Source of the DNA: an uncultured Clostridia bacterium
GTDB lineage: Bacteria > Bacillota > Clostridia > Oscillospirales > Ruminococcaceae
Assembly (NCBI GenBank): GCA_946613705.1
Contig: CAMOFU010000043.1
Coordinates: forward strand, 1-12,650
DNA length: 12,650 bases
Direction of reading: 5' to 3'
Below are positions 1 to 6,919 of the stretch, piece by piece. A program made the translations under genes and the position numbers. Under the pieces are notes generated by a model. That model had not been told where the DNA came from. It did no database searches and saw only the letters and a program-made list of their open reading frames with translations. How positions within the stretch are numbered: position 1 is the first letter of the stretch; every line of letters begins with the position of its first letter.

Positions 1-355
1 TCTTGTGAGTGCCGTTTCCGCCGAGTGTCAGCAGACAGTCAAGCTTCTGCTTTTTATAGGTCTGCTTCATAGCCTTGACCTTGTCAACATTATCCTCCTC
101 AACGACCTTCATCATTTTAAACGGAGTCCTCTTAGTTCCGAAGATCGTGCCGCCCTGAGTAAGTATACCCGAAAAATCGGACTGATTCATTTCCTTGCAC
201 ATATTATTGATAAGTCCGTAATATCCGTTCTGAACGCCAACGATCTCAACATCCTCACCGAAACGTTGATAACAGGCCTTTGCCACACCTCTGATGGTGG
301 CGTTGAGCCCCGGGCAGTCACCGCCGCTTGTCAGTATTCCGATACGTCTTTTCAT
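1..355 (-). CDS. pfkA: 6-phosphofructokinase, N-terminal part (runs off left edge)
   Basis: The first 118 residues of a cytosolic 6-phosphofructokinase, which phosphorylates fructose 6-phosphate at the committed step of glycolysis. The ATG at 355 begins MKRRIGILTSGGDCPGLNA, the family's N-terminal nucleotide-binding loop. ILTQGGTIFGTKR at about residues 65-77 matches the family's GGTxLGTxR segment. The last visible residues, GGNGTHK (112-118), correspond to the GGDGS loop that binds the phosphoryl donor and metal. Here Asp is replaced by Asn. The following Gly is kept, which in this family is usually associated with ATP rather than pyrophosphate as donor. An AGGAGG ribosome binding site lies at 364-369, 8 nt before the ATG. 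The gene starts 30 bp after the receptor gene with no terminator between, so the two are probably co-transcribed. The family is clear; donor specificity is inferred from one residue. Confidence 0.93.
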   Translation of the reverse strand, partial: MKRRIGILTSGGDCPGLNATIRGVAKACYQRFGEDVEIVGVQNGYYGLINNMCKEMNQSDFSGILTQGGTIFGTKRTPFKMMKVVEEDNVDKVKAMKQTYKKQKLDCLLTLGGNGTHK

Positions 356-385
356 TGTATAGTCCTCCTTTGGTTATTTATAGCA

Positions 386-2479
386 TCAGTATTTATCATC
401 ATCGTCATTAAGCACTATTTTGAGGTCTGAATCATCGGCAGCGGGAATATCGTCCTCATCAGCCGAAATACCGATCGAGACTGCTTCTTCTTCAGGCTTA
501 TCAGCCGTCAGGGGAGTCTCGTCCGAAAGTCTGAATTTAGCTATCATATTCTTGAGTATCAGCGACTGCTGAGAAAGCTCCTCGCTTGCAGATGCAGCGC
601 CGATAGCAGTTGCCGTATTTGTTGCTACAACAGCGGAGATCTGGTCAACGCCCGTGTTGATCTGAACGATAGCTTCTGCCTGCTGTGCTGATGCATCGGT
701 AATGTTCTTTACAAGACCCTGAATGGTCTCGGAGCCTTCAACGATCTCTCCGAGAGAACGAGCTGTCTGCTCAGCAAGCTCAGAGCCCTTATTAACTGCC
801 TTGGTAGAATTTTCAATAAGAGCAGCGGTCTGCTTCGCAGCCTCGGCCGAACGGGAAGCAAGTCGTCTTACCTCGTCCGCAACGACACCGAAGCCCTTGG
901 AGCCTTCTCTTGCAGCCTCAACAGCGGCATTGAGCGCGAGGATATTGGTCTGGAACGAGATCTCGTCGATGACCTTGATTATGTTGGATATCTCTGCCGA
1001 GGTCGAATGTATCTGCTCCATAGCCTCGAGCATATTTGTCATATCATTATTGCAGGCTGTGATCGCCTTGGTATTCTCGGTAACGATATTGTAAGCGTTT
1101 TTAGCGTCCTTGGAATTCTGCTTAACCTGTGTAGAAACATCATTAAGTGTCGCAGAAAGCTCTTCTATAGCGCTTGCCTGCTGAGTAGAGCCCTGAGAAA
1201 GCGCCTGTGCGGAATTGGAGACCTGAACAGCCCCCGAGTTTACCTGCTCGGCAGAGGTGTTGATAGAAGCAAATGTTTCGCCGAGGGATTCAAGAATCTC
1301 GTTAAACGTCGATTTGATCTTGATGAAATCGCCCTTGAAATCGCCTTCTACTCTGTGGGTCATATTGCCCTCGGAGATATTGGTCAGGGCTACTGTAATA
1401 AGGGTGATATACTGCCGCAGTCTTACGATAGTATCCGCCAGCGAGCCCGAAAGAATTCCGATCTCATCTTTTGAATATGATACCTCTACTCTGTCAGTCA
1501 GGTTGCCCTGTGCCAGCTCACGGATACGGTTCGTGGTCGAGACGATCGGCTTCGCCATTCTCTGTGCGAAGATGATAGATACGATAACGGTGACAATAAT
1601 AAGCAGTAATCCAAGGAAGAGGATGTTTCTGAATGCGTTCTTGCCTGCTGTCATGAAGTCATCGGAAGGTGCAGCGATAAAGAGCGTTCCGCCGAAATAT
1701 TTGCACTGTGCATAGCCCGCAGTGTATTTCACATTGTTATATTCGTACTGTCCTGCGCCAAAGCCCGCAGCGCTTGCATTCATAATGAACTCGGAATAAT
1801 CGGTATAGGTCGAATCGCTTTTAGCAAGATCAACAGGATTGAAACGGCTCTTTGCACGCTGGATCTCCTTATGCAGCATCATTTCGCCTTTGGAATTGAC
1901 AACGTATGCAAAACCGTTGCTGCCGATATTGATCTCCGAGATCACCTCGTTGAGCGGGTCTGCCATAAATGTAGCTGCTGCTACGACCGTAGTGTTATCC
2001 GAAAGAGTGATCGGTACCAGCACCGAAAAATAAATATTGTCCTTGATAGAAACGATATCGCCGTAGGTCACGGTCTTGGAACTTAGAGTGGCTGCAACAT
2101 CGCTGCTCTTGATAGCATCTGCGCACAGAGATACCTCGGGCGAGCTTTCTCTGATCTTACCGTCAGCAGAGTAGATCGCATATCCGATGGTCTTATCATC
2201 CTCGGTGAACGAGCTTTCAAGGAATTCAAGTCTTTCTTTATCGGAGGAGGCGCCTACGAATTTAAAGCTTCTTGAGAGCATCAGAAGGTGATTGCCGTAG
2301 TTCTCTACTACCGTGTCAAAAGTACGCGCTGACTGGACGGCAAGCGGCTGCACCGTGTCCTCCAGTGTGTTTCTGACCGATTTGTTGATATAGAGAATAC
2401 TGAAAACACTCAGCAATGCGATTATCAATATAGATATAGCAAACATTGCAAGCATCATTTTTGATCTAATAGTTTTCAA
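386..2479 (-). CDS. Methyl-accepting chemotaxis protein with extracellular dCache-like sensor
   Basis: A 697-residue transmembrane chemoreceptor that would relay ligand binding to CheA/CheW. Order of parts: transmembrane helix 1 at about 9-31; an extracellular sensor of about 250 residues (32-282), of a size and layout fitting a double-Cache domain; transmembrane helix 2 at about 283-305; a HAMP domain at about 306-358; a second HAMP-like segment at about 360-412 (GNMTHRVEGDFKGDF); and a long coiled-coil signalling domain from about 413 to 650. The hairpin tip carries the hallmark EISFQTNILALNAAVEAARE (506-525). The tail after 650 is acidic, ends in DDDDKY, and lacks an NWETF-type methyltransferase tether. 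The start is TTG, chosen because an AGGGAGG site sits 7 nt upstream; the first ATG, seven codons later, would be too far from it. Ligand unknown. pfkA follows after 30 bp. Confidence 0.95.
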   Translation of the reverse strand: MKTIRSKMMLAMFAISILIIALLSVFSILYINKSVRNTLEDTVQPLAVQSARTFDTVVENYGNHLLMLSRSFKFVGASSDKERLEFLESSFTEDDKTIGYAIYSADGKIRESSPEVSLCADAIKSSDVAATLSSKTVTYGDIVSIKDNIYFSVLVPITLSDNTTVVAAATFMADPLNEVISEINIGSNGFAYVVNSKGEMMLHKEIQRAKSRFNPVDLAKSDSTYTDYSEFIMNASAAGFGAGQYEYNNVKYTAGYAQCKYFGGTLFIAAPSDDFMTAGKNAFRNILFLGLLLIIVTVIVSIIFAQRMAKPIVSTTNRIRELAQGNLTDRVEVSYSKDEIGILSGSLADTIVRLRQYITLITVALTNISEGNMTHRVEGDFKGDFIKIKSTFNEILESLGETFASINTSAEQVNSGAVQVSNSAQALSQGSTQQASAIEELSATLNDVSTQVKQNSKDAKNAYNIVTENTKAITACNNDMTNMLEAMEQIHSTSAEISNIIKVIDEISFQTNILALNAAVEAAREGSKGFGVVADEVRRLASRSAEAAKQTAALIENSTKAVNKGSELAEQTARSLGEIVEGSETIQGLVKNITDASAQQAEAIVQINTGVDQISAVVATNTATAIGAASASEELSQQSLILKNMIAKFRLSDETPLTADKPEEEAVSIGISADEDDIPAADDSDLKIVLNDDDDKY

Positions 2480-2486
2480 GCGAATT

Positions 2487-2493
2487 CCTCCCT
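2487..2493 (-). promoter_or_regulatory. Ribosome binding site that sets a TTG start for the chemoreceptor
   Basis: On the minus strand this reads AGGGAGG and lies 7 nt before the TTG at 2479-2477. The next in-frame ATG codons are residues 8 and 9, which would put this site about 28 nt away. The TTG therefore best explains the position of the site and also keeps the basic KTIRSK stretch before the first membrane helix. Confidence 0.8.
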
Positions 2494-2556
2494 GAAAGAA
2501 TATATTTGCAGTTCGTATTCTGCGGGCATGAGATGATTCTCACAAGATTTTTCAAG

Positions 2557-2577
2557 CTGATACTATTATTATATCAG
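2557..2577. repeat. Inverted repeat CTGATA-N9-TATCAG over the -10 box
   Basis: CTGATA (2557-2562) and TATCAG (2572-2577) are perfect inverted 6-mers separated by 9 nt. Together they span the -10 hexamer and likely start site of the chemoreceptor promoter. The position fits a repressor operator, but the arms are short and the region is AT-rich, so chance is a real alternative. Confidence 0.35.
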
Positions 2578-2596
2578 ATATGCACAAATTTTTCAA
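2568..2596 (-). promoter_or_regulatory. Sigma-A-type promoter for the chemoreceptor/pfkA operon
   Basis: On the minus strand, TTGAAA (2596-2591) and TATAAT (2573-2568) are separated by exactly 17 nt, and a TG motif one base upstream of the -10 box gives an extended -10. Transcription should start near 2561, leaving a leader of about 80 nt before the TTG start. It is not a sigma-28 flagellar promoter: I see no TAAA/GCCGATAA-type elements in the region. Confidence 0.8.
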
Positions 2597-2642
2597 GGGG
2601 GTACAAGCAATTTCTTTGCTCTTTGGACAGTTTTTTTTCAAC

Positions 2643-2672
2643 TTGACAGAGCTTATCGTAATCGGGCATTTT
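2643..2672 (+). promoter_or_regulatory. Weak candidate promoter for the deacetylase gene
   Basis: A perfect TTGACA lies at 2643-2648, but the hexamer 18 nt downstream (CATTTT, 2667-2672) is a poor -10 box. A better TATAAC at 2689-2694 is too far from it and would start transcripts on top of the ribosome binding site. The deacetylase must be driven from this gap because the gene on the other side is divergent, but the exact promoter is uncertain. Confidence 0.28.
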
Positions 2673-2717
2673 ATGGCATAAATTTAAGTATAACTAAGCA
2701 TTGGAGGATATAATACT

Positions 2718-3611
2718 ATGAAAAAGGATAAAAGCCTTGTCAAGCTCACGGTGTTCCTTGTGCTTCTTGCGATCGTTTTGGGAGCATTGTGTCTTTGTTC
2801 TGTACGGGAGAAAAGACTTCCGAATGCTGTAAGCACAAATACCTTTACGCCTAAAACAGAAACGAGGAATGTCCCTATACTCATGTATCACAGCATTTTG
2901 CCGGAAGGAAGCACTCAAGGTGAATACACCGTGACCCCGTCGCAGCTGGAAAGCGATCTGAAGTATTTGCAGCAGTACGGCTATCAAGCTGTGAGCCTTG
3001 ACGATGTTATAAGCTTTTGCGAGGGAAGCGGCGATCTGCCCGAAAAACCTGTAGTATTAACATTCGATGACGGACAGCTGAACAACCTTGTCTATGCGCT
3101 TCCGCTGCTTGAAAAATATGATCTCTGTGCAGCCTTTTCCATTGTCGGTATCCTTGCTGAAGGAGCCAATGAAGATGCAGCTCCGTCCCCCTCGTACTCC
3201 TATATGGCTTATGATGATATCAGAGAATTGCTGTCAAGCGGTAGAGCTGAATCGGTAAATCACAGTTATGATCTGCATAAGCTTGGCGAAAGGCGAGGAG
3301 CTTTACAGCTGAGCACCGAAAGCTATACGGATTACCGCAGAATGATGCTGAATGATACGTCTTATATGCAGAAGCTGTTCAAACGTGAGTTTGGTGTTGT
3401 TCCGACGGTCTATGCTTATCCGTACGGCCTTGTTTGCCCTGCTGCACGAGAGGTCATAAGAATGCTGGGCTTTAAGGCATCTCTTGGCTGTGAGGAAAAG
3501 CCTAATCATCTCACTAAAGGCAGCAGCAATGGACTTTTTGAGCTTAACAGATATAACCGTTCGGGCAATGTGACCACAGAGGATTTTATGAAAAAAGCAT
3601 TATCTGAATGA
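2718..3611 (+). CDS. Membrane-anchored polysaccharide deacetylase (CE4, NodB fold)
   Basis: A 297-residue deacetylase predicted to remove acetyl groups from N-acetylated or O-acetylated glycans outside the cell. A basic start and a hydrophobic segment at about 9-28 form a signal anchor or signal peptide. The NodB-homology region runs from about 52 to 290. VPILMYHSI (52-60) opens the fold; TFDDG (115-119) supplies the catalytic base and first metal ligand; NHSYDLH (181-187) supplies the metal-binding histidines with one residue more between them than the classic HTxxH; and AYPYG (233-237) is the third motif. GGAGG at 2703-2707 sits 10 nt before the ATG. The gene lies upstream of a surface protein and glmS, which suits an envelope role. 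A peptidoglycan GlcNAc deacetylase is plausible, but a secreted xylan or chitin-oligomer esterase cannot be excluded. Confidence 0.88.
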   Translation: MKKDKSLVKLTVFLVLLAIVLGALCLCSVREKRLPNAVSTNTFTPKTETRNVPILMYHSILPEGSTQGEYTVTPSQLESDLKYLQQYGYQAVSLDDVISFCEGSGDLPEKPVVLTFDDGQLNNLVYALPLLEKYDLCAAFSIVGILAEGANEDAAPSPSYSYMAYDDIRELLSSGRAESVNHSYDLHKLGERRGALQLSTESYTDYRRMMLNDTSYMQKLFKREFGVVPTVYAYPYGLVCPAAREVIRMLGFKASLGCEEKPNHLTKGSSNGLFELNRYNRSGNVTTEDFMKKALSE

Positions 3612-3616
3612 TATTA

Positions 3617-3645
3617 TTGACTTATCATGCTTTTTGTACTATAAT
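3617..3645 (+). promoter_or_regulatory. Sigma-A-type promoter for the cohesin-like membrane protein gene
   Basis: TTGACT (3617-3622) and TATAAT (3640-3645) are separated by exactly 17 nt. The -35 box begins 5 nt after the deacetylase stop codon. Transcription should start near 3652, giving a leader of about 97 nt. I see no terminator hairpin after the deacetylase, so read-through may also contribute. Confidence 0.8.
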
Positions 3646-3748
3646 GTATAGAAGAGACATCATCAGATGCGTTTGGAGAATGCTATCTGAGAGTAGAATT
3701 AGGAATATAACTGAAAAAGATAAGACACAAAAGAATTCGGAGGTCAAA

Positions 3749-4888
3749 ATGAGACAGACAAAATTGTTCGCTGCTTTGCTGCTTACATTTGCGGCTGCAG
3801 TGTTCGGACATATGTCGGCTCTGTATGCAGCTGCCGACACGGGGGCAGTGATAAGTGTTCCTGCTTCTGTTGTGCAGGGGGAGAGCTTTGAGCTGACGAT
3901 ATCGTTCAGTGCAGACACCCCGATCGCTATGGTCGAGACAGATCTGATCTATAACGATCAGAAGGCGGCTTTTACAGGCGGCAGTGCTCAGGGCAGCGGC
4001 GGTATCCTTCATGTCAAGGAATTTTCCGATACACAGGTAACAGCTATGACCGTTTCGCTTTCCTTTACAGCCATATCAGCAGGAGATGCGGAGTTTTCGT
4101 TATCTAACTGCACTGTCAGTGCTGAGGACGGTACACCGCTCGGCAGCCCCTCTGCATCGGCTGCGTTATCTGTAAATGCTGATAGCTTGACAGATGATAT
4201 GCAGTCTGATCCTTCGGAACAGAATGAGGTTTCCGTACCTGACAAGGACGAGAACGGTATCCCGCTCAAAGGTGTTCTGAAAAGCATTACTGTTTCGGAG
4301 GGTGAGCTGATGCCGCAGTTCTCTCCGCTGATATTTGATTATACTGTCAAGGTAGGTCACGAGGTAGAGGTCTTTGAGGTAGATGCTGTTACTGCTTCCG
4401 AGTCTGATTACATCTGGTTCGAGGGTTCCAAGAAACTGAGTGAAACGGGAACTGTCAGAACGATCACTGTCACTGATGATGAAGGAAACAAAAATGTATA
4501 TCGAATAGTTGTTCAGCGTGCTCCCGCTCCTGAGTCAAGCACAGAAGGATCATCTTCCGAGGCGGAGCCTTCTTCCTCGGAGCAGGAAAGCGATAACGCC
4601 GATGCTGCGGCAGTTATTGCGGAGCAGACCGACCCCGCAGATGATAACGGTGCCGAAGATGATGAGGTGTCCTCAGCTTTATCCGACAGTGAGCCGAACA
4701 GCGGCAAAGATCTGTCTTCAGGCAGTACATCGGGTATAAAGGAATTGAGAAACAAGCTTATGCCCTGGCTGTTGGTCATCCTTTTGGTGCTGATCGCTGC
4801 TCTTTACATAATTATCAAGTGGCTAAAAAACAAATCCGAGCGCAGAAGGCGAAAAATTAAGACAACGGTCGGCAGAAAATCAAAATAA
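3749..4888 (+). CDS. Membrane-anchored surface protein with cohesin-like and cadherin-like domains
   Basis: A 379-residue secreted protein with no catalytic motif. Parts in order: signal peptide at 1 to about 27; a cohesin-like beta-sandwich at about 33-143, recognisable from VVQGESFELTISFS, the MVETDLIYN strand and ISAGDAEFSLSNCTVSAEDG; a short acidic linker; a cadherin-like beta-sandwich at about 172-257 (LKSITVSEGELMPQFSP, then FDYTV and the closing NKNVYRIVVQRA); a Ser/Glu/Asp-rich stalk at 258-335; a transmembrane helix at about 338-358; and a strongly basic cytosolic tail. It would display the sandwich domains outside the membrane. The frame is open from 3608, but the ATG at 3749 is preferred: GGAGG lies at 3739-3743, the signal peptide starts there, and the promoter at 3617-3645 lies inside any longer version. 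Whether the cohesin-like fold binds a dockerin cannot be told from sequence. Confidence 0.82.
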   Translation: MRQTKLFAALLLTFAAAVFGHMSALYAAADTGAVISVPASVVQGESFELTISFSADTPIAMVETDLIYNDQKAAFTGGSAQGSGGILHVKEFSDTQVTAMTVSLSFTAISAGDAEFSLSNCTVSAEDGTPLGSPSASAALSVNADSLTDDMQSDPSEQNEVSVPDKDENGIPLKGVLKSITVSEGELMPQFSPLIFDYTVKVGHEVEVFEVDAVTASESDYIWFEGSKKLSETGTVRTITVTDDEGNKNVYRIVVQRAPAPESSTEGSSSEAEPSSSEQESDNADAAAVIAEQTDPADDNGAEDDEVSSALSDSEPNSGKDLSSGSTSGIKELRNKLMPWLLVILLVLIAALYIIIKWLKNKSERRRRKIKTTVGRKSK

Positions 4889-4891
4889 CTG

Positions 4892-4920
4892 TTGACGAAA
4901 GGCTTTTTTTGTGATATAAT
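4892..4920 (+). promoter_or_regulatory. Sigma-A-type promoter for glmS
   Basis: TTGACG (4892-4897) and TATAAT (4915-4920) are separated by exactly 17 nt, with a TG one base before the -10 box. The -35 box starts 4 nt after the stop codon of the preceding gene. Transcription should begin near 4927, leaving only about 78 nt before the glmS ATG. That is too short for the glmS ribozyme found ahead of this gene in many Gram-positives, and I see no sign of its core. Confidence 0.82.
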
Positions 4921-5004
4921 AAGGAATATTGTAAATGGATTTGAAAATTGGACGGATAATAATTCGCTGATAAATGTCAGACAAAGAATGAGAGGTTGTA
5001 TTAT

Positions 5005-6843
5005 ATGTGCGGAATAGTAGGTTTTACAGGAAACGATCAGGCTGCTCCCATACTCCTTGACGGATTGTCTAAGCTTGAATACAGAGGGTATGATTCTGCC
5101 GGAATAGCAGTAAGGGACGGTGACAGCGATGTTGAGATCGTCAAGGCTAAGGGAAAGCTCAAGGTATTACAGGAAATGACAAATGACGGTGCTGCCGTAA
5201 AAGGCTGCTGCGGTATCGGTCACACAAGGTGGGCTACTCACGGCGAGCCTTCTTCACTGAATGCTCACCCCCATGCCTCTGACGATGAAAATGTTGTAGC
5301 TGTCCATAACGGTATCATTGAGAATTATCAGGAACTGAAAGAGAAGCTTATCAAAGCAGGCTATGCTTTCAAGTCGCAGACTGACACGGAGGTGGCTGTA
5401 AAGCTCATAGATTACTATTATAATAAGTATAAGCTGGGTCCCGTGGATTCCATCTGCCGTGCTATGACCCGTATTCGCGGTTCCTATGCGCTGTGTGTTA
5501 TGTTCAAGGAATTCCCCGAGGAGATCTATACTGCCCGAAAGGACAGCCCGATGATAATAGGTGTTACAGACGGGCAGACGTTTGTTGCATCTGATGTTCC
5601 CGCTATCTTGAAATATACAAGAAAAGTTTACTATATCGGTAATATGGAGATCGCTAAGCTCGGAAAGGGAACAGTTGAGTTTTTCAACATTGACCGCGAG
5701 CCGATCGAGAAGGAGCTTACCGAGATCAGCTGGAATGCCGAGGCTGCTGAAAAGGGCGGCTACGAGCATTTTATGCTCAAGGAGATACACGAGCAGCCCA
5801 AGGTTATCAGAGATACTATCAACTCCGTTGTAAAGGACGGCAATATCGTGCTGGAGGAATTCGGGCTTACCGATGACGAGGTGAAGGAGCTTTCGCAGAT
5901 CTACATTGTTGCCTGCGGCTCCGCTTATCATGTAGGAGTATGTGCACAGTACGTTATCGAGGAGCTTACAACTATCCCTGTAAGAGTGGAGCTTGCTTCT
6001 GAATTCAGATACAGAAAAATGCCGCTGAATAAGAACAGCCTTGTTATAATCATCAGCCAGTCGGGTGAGACTGCCGACAGCCGTGCGGCTCTTACTCTGG
6101 CGAAGGAACAGGGTATAAAGACACTGGGCATAGTAAATGTGGTCGGTTCAAATATCGCGCGAGATGCCGATAATGTGTTCTACACTCTTGCAGGCCCGGA
6201 GATATCGGTCGCTACGACGAAGGCGTACAGCACACAGCTTATAGCAGGATATTTGCTTGCCATGCAGCTTGCCAAGGTCCGCGGTGAGATAGATGATGCA
6301 AGATTCAAGGAGCTGCTTGATGAGCTTGCACAGCTGCCCGATAAGGTGGCTAAGATACTCGAGGACAAGGAGCGTATCCAGTGGTTCGCGGCAAAGTTTG
6401 CCAATATCCGTGATGCGTTCTTTATCGGGCGCGGCATTGATTATGCCGTCAGCCTTGAAGGCAGCCTCAAAATGAAGGAGATAAGCTATATCCATTCGGA
6501 GGCATATGCTGCGGGTGAGCTGAAGCACGGTCCTATTTCGCTCATCGAGGAGGGAACTCTTGTAATAAGCGTTATCACTCAGCAGAACCTGTTTGAGAAG
6601 ACAGTTTCCAATATGGTCGAGTGCAAGTCGCGCGGCGCATATATCATGGGGCTGACAAATTACGGTAATTACAGCGTTGAAGATACTGCTGATTTCACTG
6701 TATACATTCCCAAGACAGATCCGCTGTTTGCTGCAAGTCTCGCTGTTATTCCGCTGCAGCTGATGGGGTATTATGTTTCGGTAGCTAAAGGTCTTGATGT
6801 TGATAAGCCGAGAAACCTTGCTAAGAGCGTTACGGTAGAATAA
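5005..6843 (+). CDS. glmS: Glutamine--fructose-6-phosphate aminotransferase (isomerizing)
   Basis: A 612-residue cytosolic enzyme that makes glucosamine 6-phosphate from fructose 6-phosphate and glutamine, the first step toward UDP-GlcNAc for peptidoglycan. The start at 5005 gives MCGIVGF and places the catalytic Cys at position 2, to be exposed by removal of Met. A TTG three codons earlier is in frame but would bury that Cys. GAGAGG ends at 4995, 9 nt upstream. The class-II glutamine amidotransferase domain spans about 2-220 (EYRGYDSAGIAV, HTRWATHG at 73-80, HNGIIENY). Two SIS sugar-isomerase domains follow: about 290-425 (ACGSAYHVG, SQSGETADS at 351-359) and about 455-595 (EISYIHSEAYAAGELKHGP at 492-510). 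The end, KPRNLAKSVTVE, is the usual terminus. Length matches the E. coli enzyme (about 609). It uses the same fructose 6-phosphate pool as the phosphofructokinase at the left edge. Confidence 0.98.
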   Translation: MCGIVGFTGNDQAAPILLDGLSKLEYRGYDSAGIAVRDGDSDVEIVKAKGKLKVLQEMTNDGAAVKGCCGIGHTRWATHGEPSSLNAHPHASDDENVVAVHNGIIENYQELKEKLIKAGYAFKSQTDTEVAVKLIDYYYNKYKLGPVDSICRAMTRIRGSYALCVMFKEFPEEIYTARKDSPMIIGVTDGQTFVASDVPAILKYTRKVYYIGNMEIAKLGKGTVEFFNIDREPIEKELTEISWNAEAAEKGGYEHFMLKEIHEQPKVIRDTINSVVKDGNIVLEEFGLTDDEVKELSQIYIVACGSAYHVGVCAQYVIEELTTIPVRVELASEFRYRKMPLNKNSLVIIISQSGETADSRAALTLAKEQGIKTLGIVNVVGSNIARDADNVFYTLAGPEISVATTKAYSTQLIAGYLLAMQLAKVRGEIDDARFKELLDELAQLPDKVAKILEDKERIQWFAAKFANIRDAFFIGRGIDYAVSLEGSLKMKEISYIHSEAYAAGELKHGPISLIEEGTLVISVITQQNLFEKTVSNMVECKSRGAYIMGLTNYGNYSVEDTADFTVYIPKTDPLFAASLAVIPLQLMGYYVSVAKGLDVDKPRNLAKSVTVE

Positions 6844-6865
6844 ACAATAAACAAAGAGCTCATGT

Positions 6866-6914
6866 AAAAAAGTGACCCTGCCTACAGGTGTTTTGCTGTA
6901 GGCAGGGTCTTTTG
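6866..6914. terminator. Bidirectional Rho-independent terminator between glmS and the methyltransferase gene
   Basis: A perfect 14-bp stem, GACCCTGCCTACAG (6874-6887) with CTGTAGGCAGGGTC (6896-6909), encloses an 8-nt loop. On the plus strand it is followed by TTTT (6910-6913). On the minus strand it is followed by ACTTTTTT, from the A-run at 6866-6871. It can therefore end both glmS and the convergent gene whose stop codon is at 6920. Confidence 0.93.
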
Positions 6915-6919
6915 TGCTT

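Noticed and set aside
5..430. Plus-strand open frame of 141 codons opposite phosphofructokinase
   Set aside because: It is antisense to a clearly recognisable pfkA start and the end of the chemoreceptor, has no ribosome binding site and no family motifs.
2709..2714. TATAAT just before the deacetylase start as a -10 box
   Set aside because: It lies between the ribosome binding site and the ATG, so transcripts from it would lack the site, and no -35 box is placed correctly upstream.
3608..3748. Upstream in-frame extension of the cohesin-like protein starting at 3608
   Set aside because: It overlaps the deacetylase stop, contains the TTGACT/TATAAT promoter, has no ribosome binding site, and would place 47 non-signal residues before a clear signal peptide. 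The ATG at 3749 has GGAGG 5 nt upstream.
4996..5004. TTG at 4996 as the glmS start
   Set aside because: It would add three residues before Met-Cys-Gly and hide the N-terminal catalytic Cys. The ATG at 5005 has a suitable ribosome binding site 9 nt upstream.
5254..5931. Minus-strand open frame of 225 codons within glmS
   Set aside because: It lies wholly antisense to glmS, which has complete family motifs in frame. It is a codon-bias shadow.
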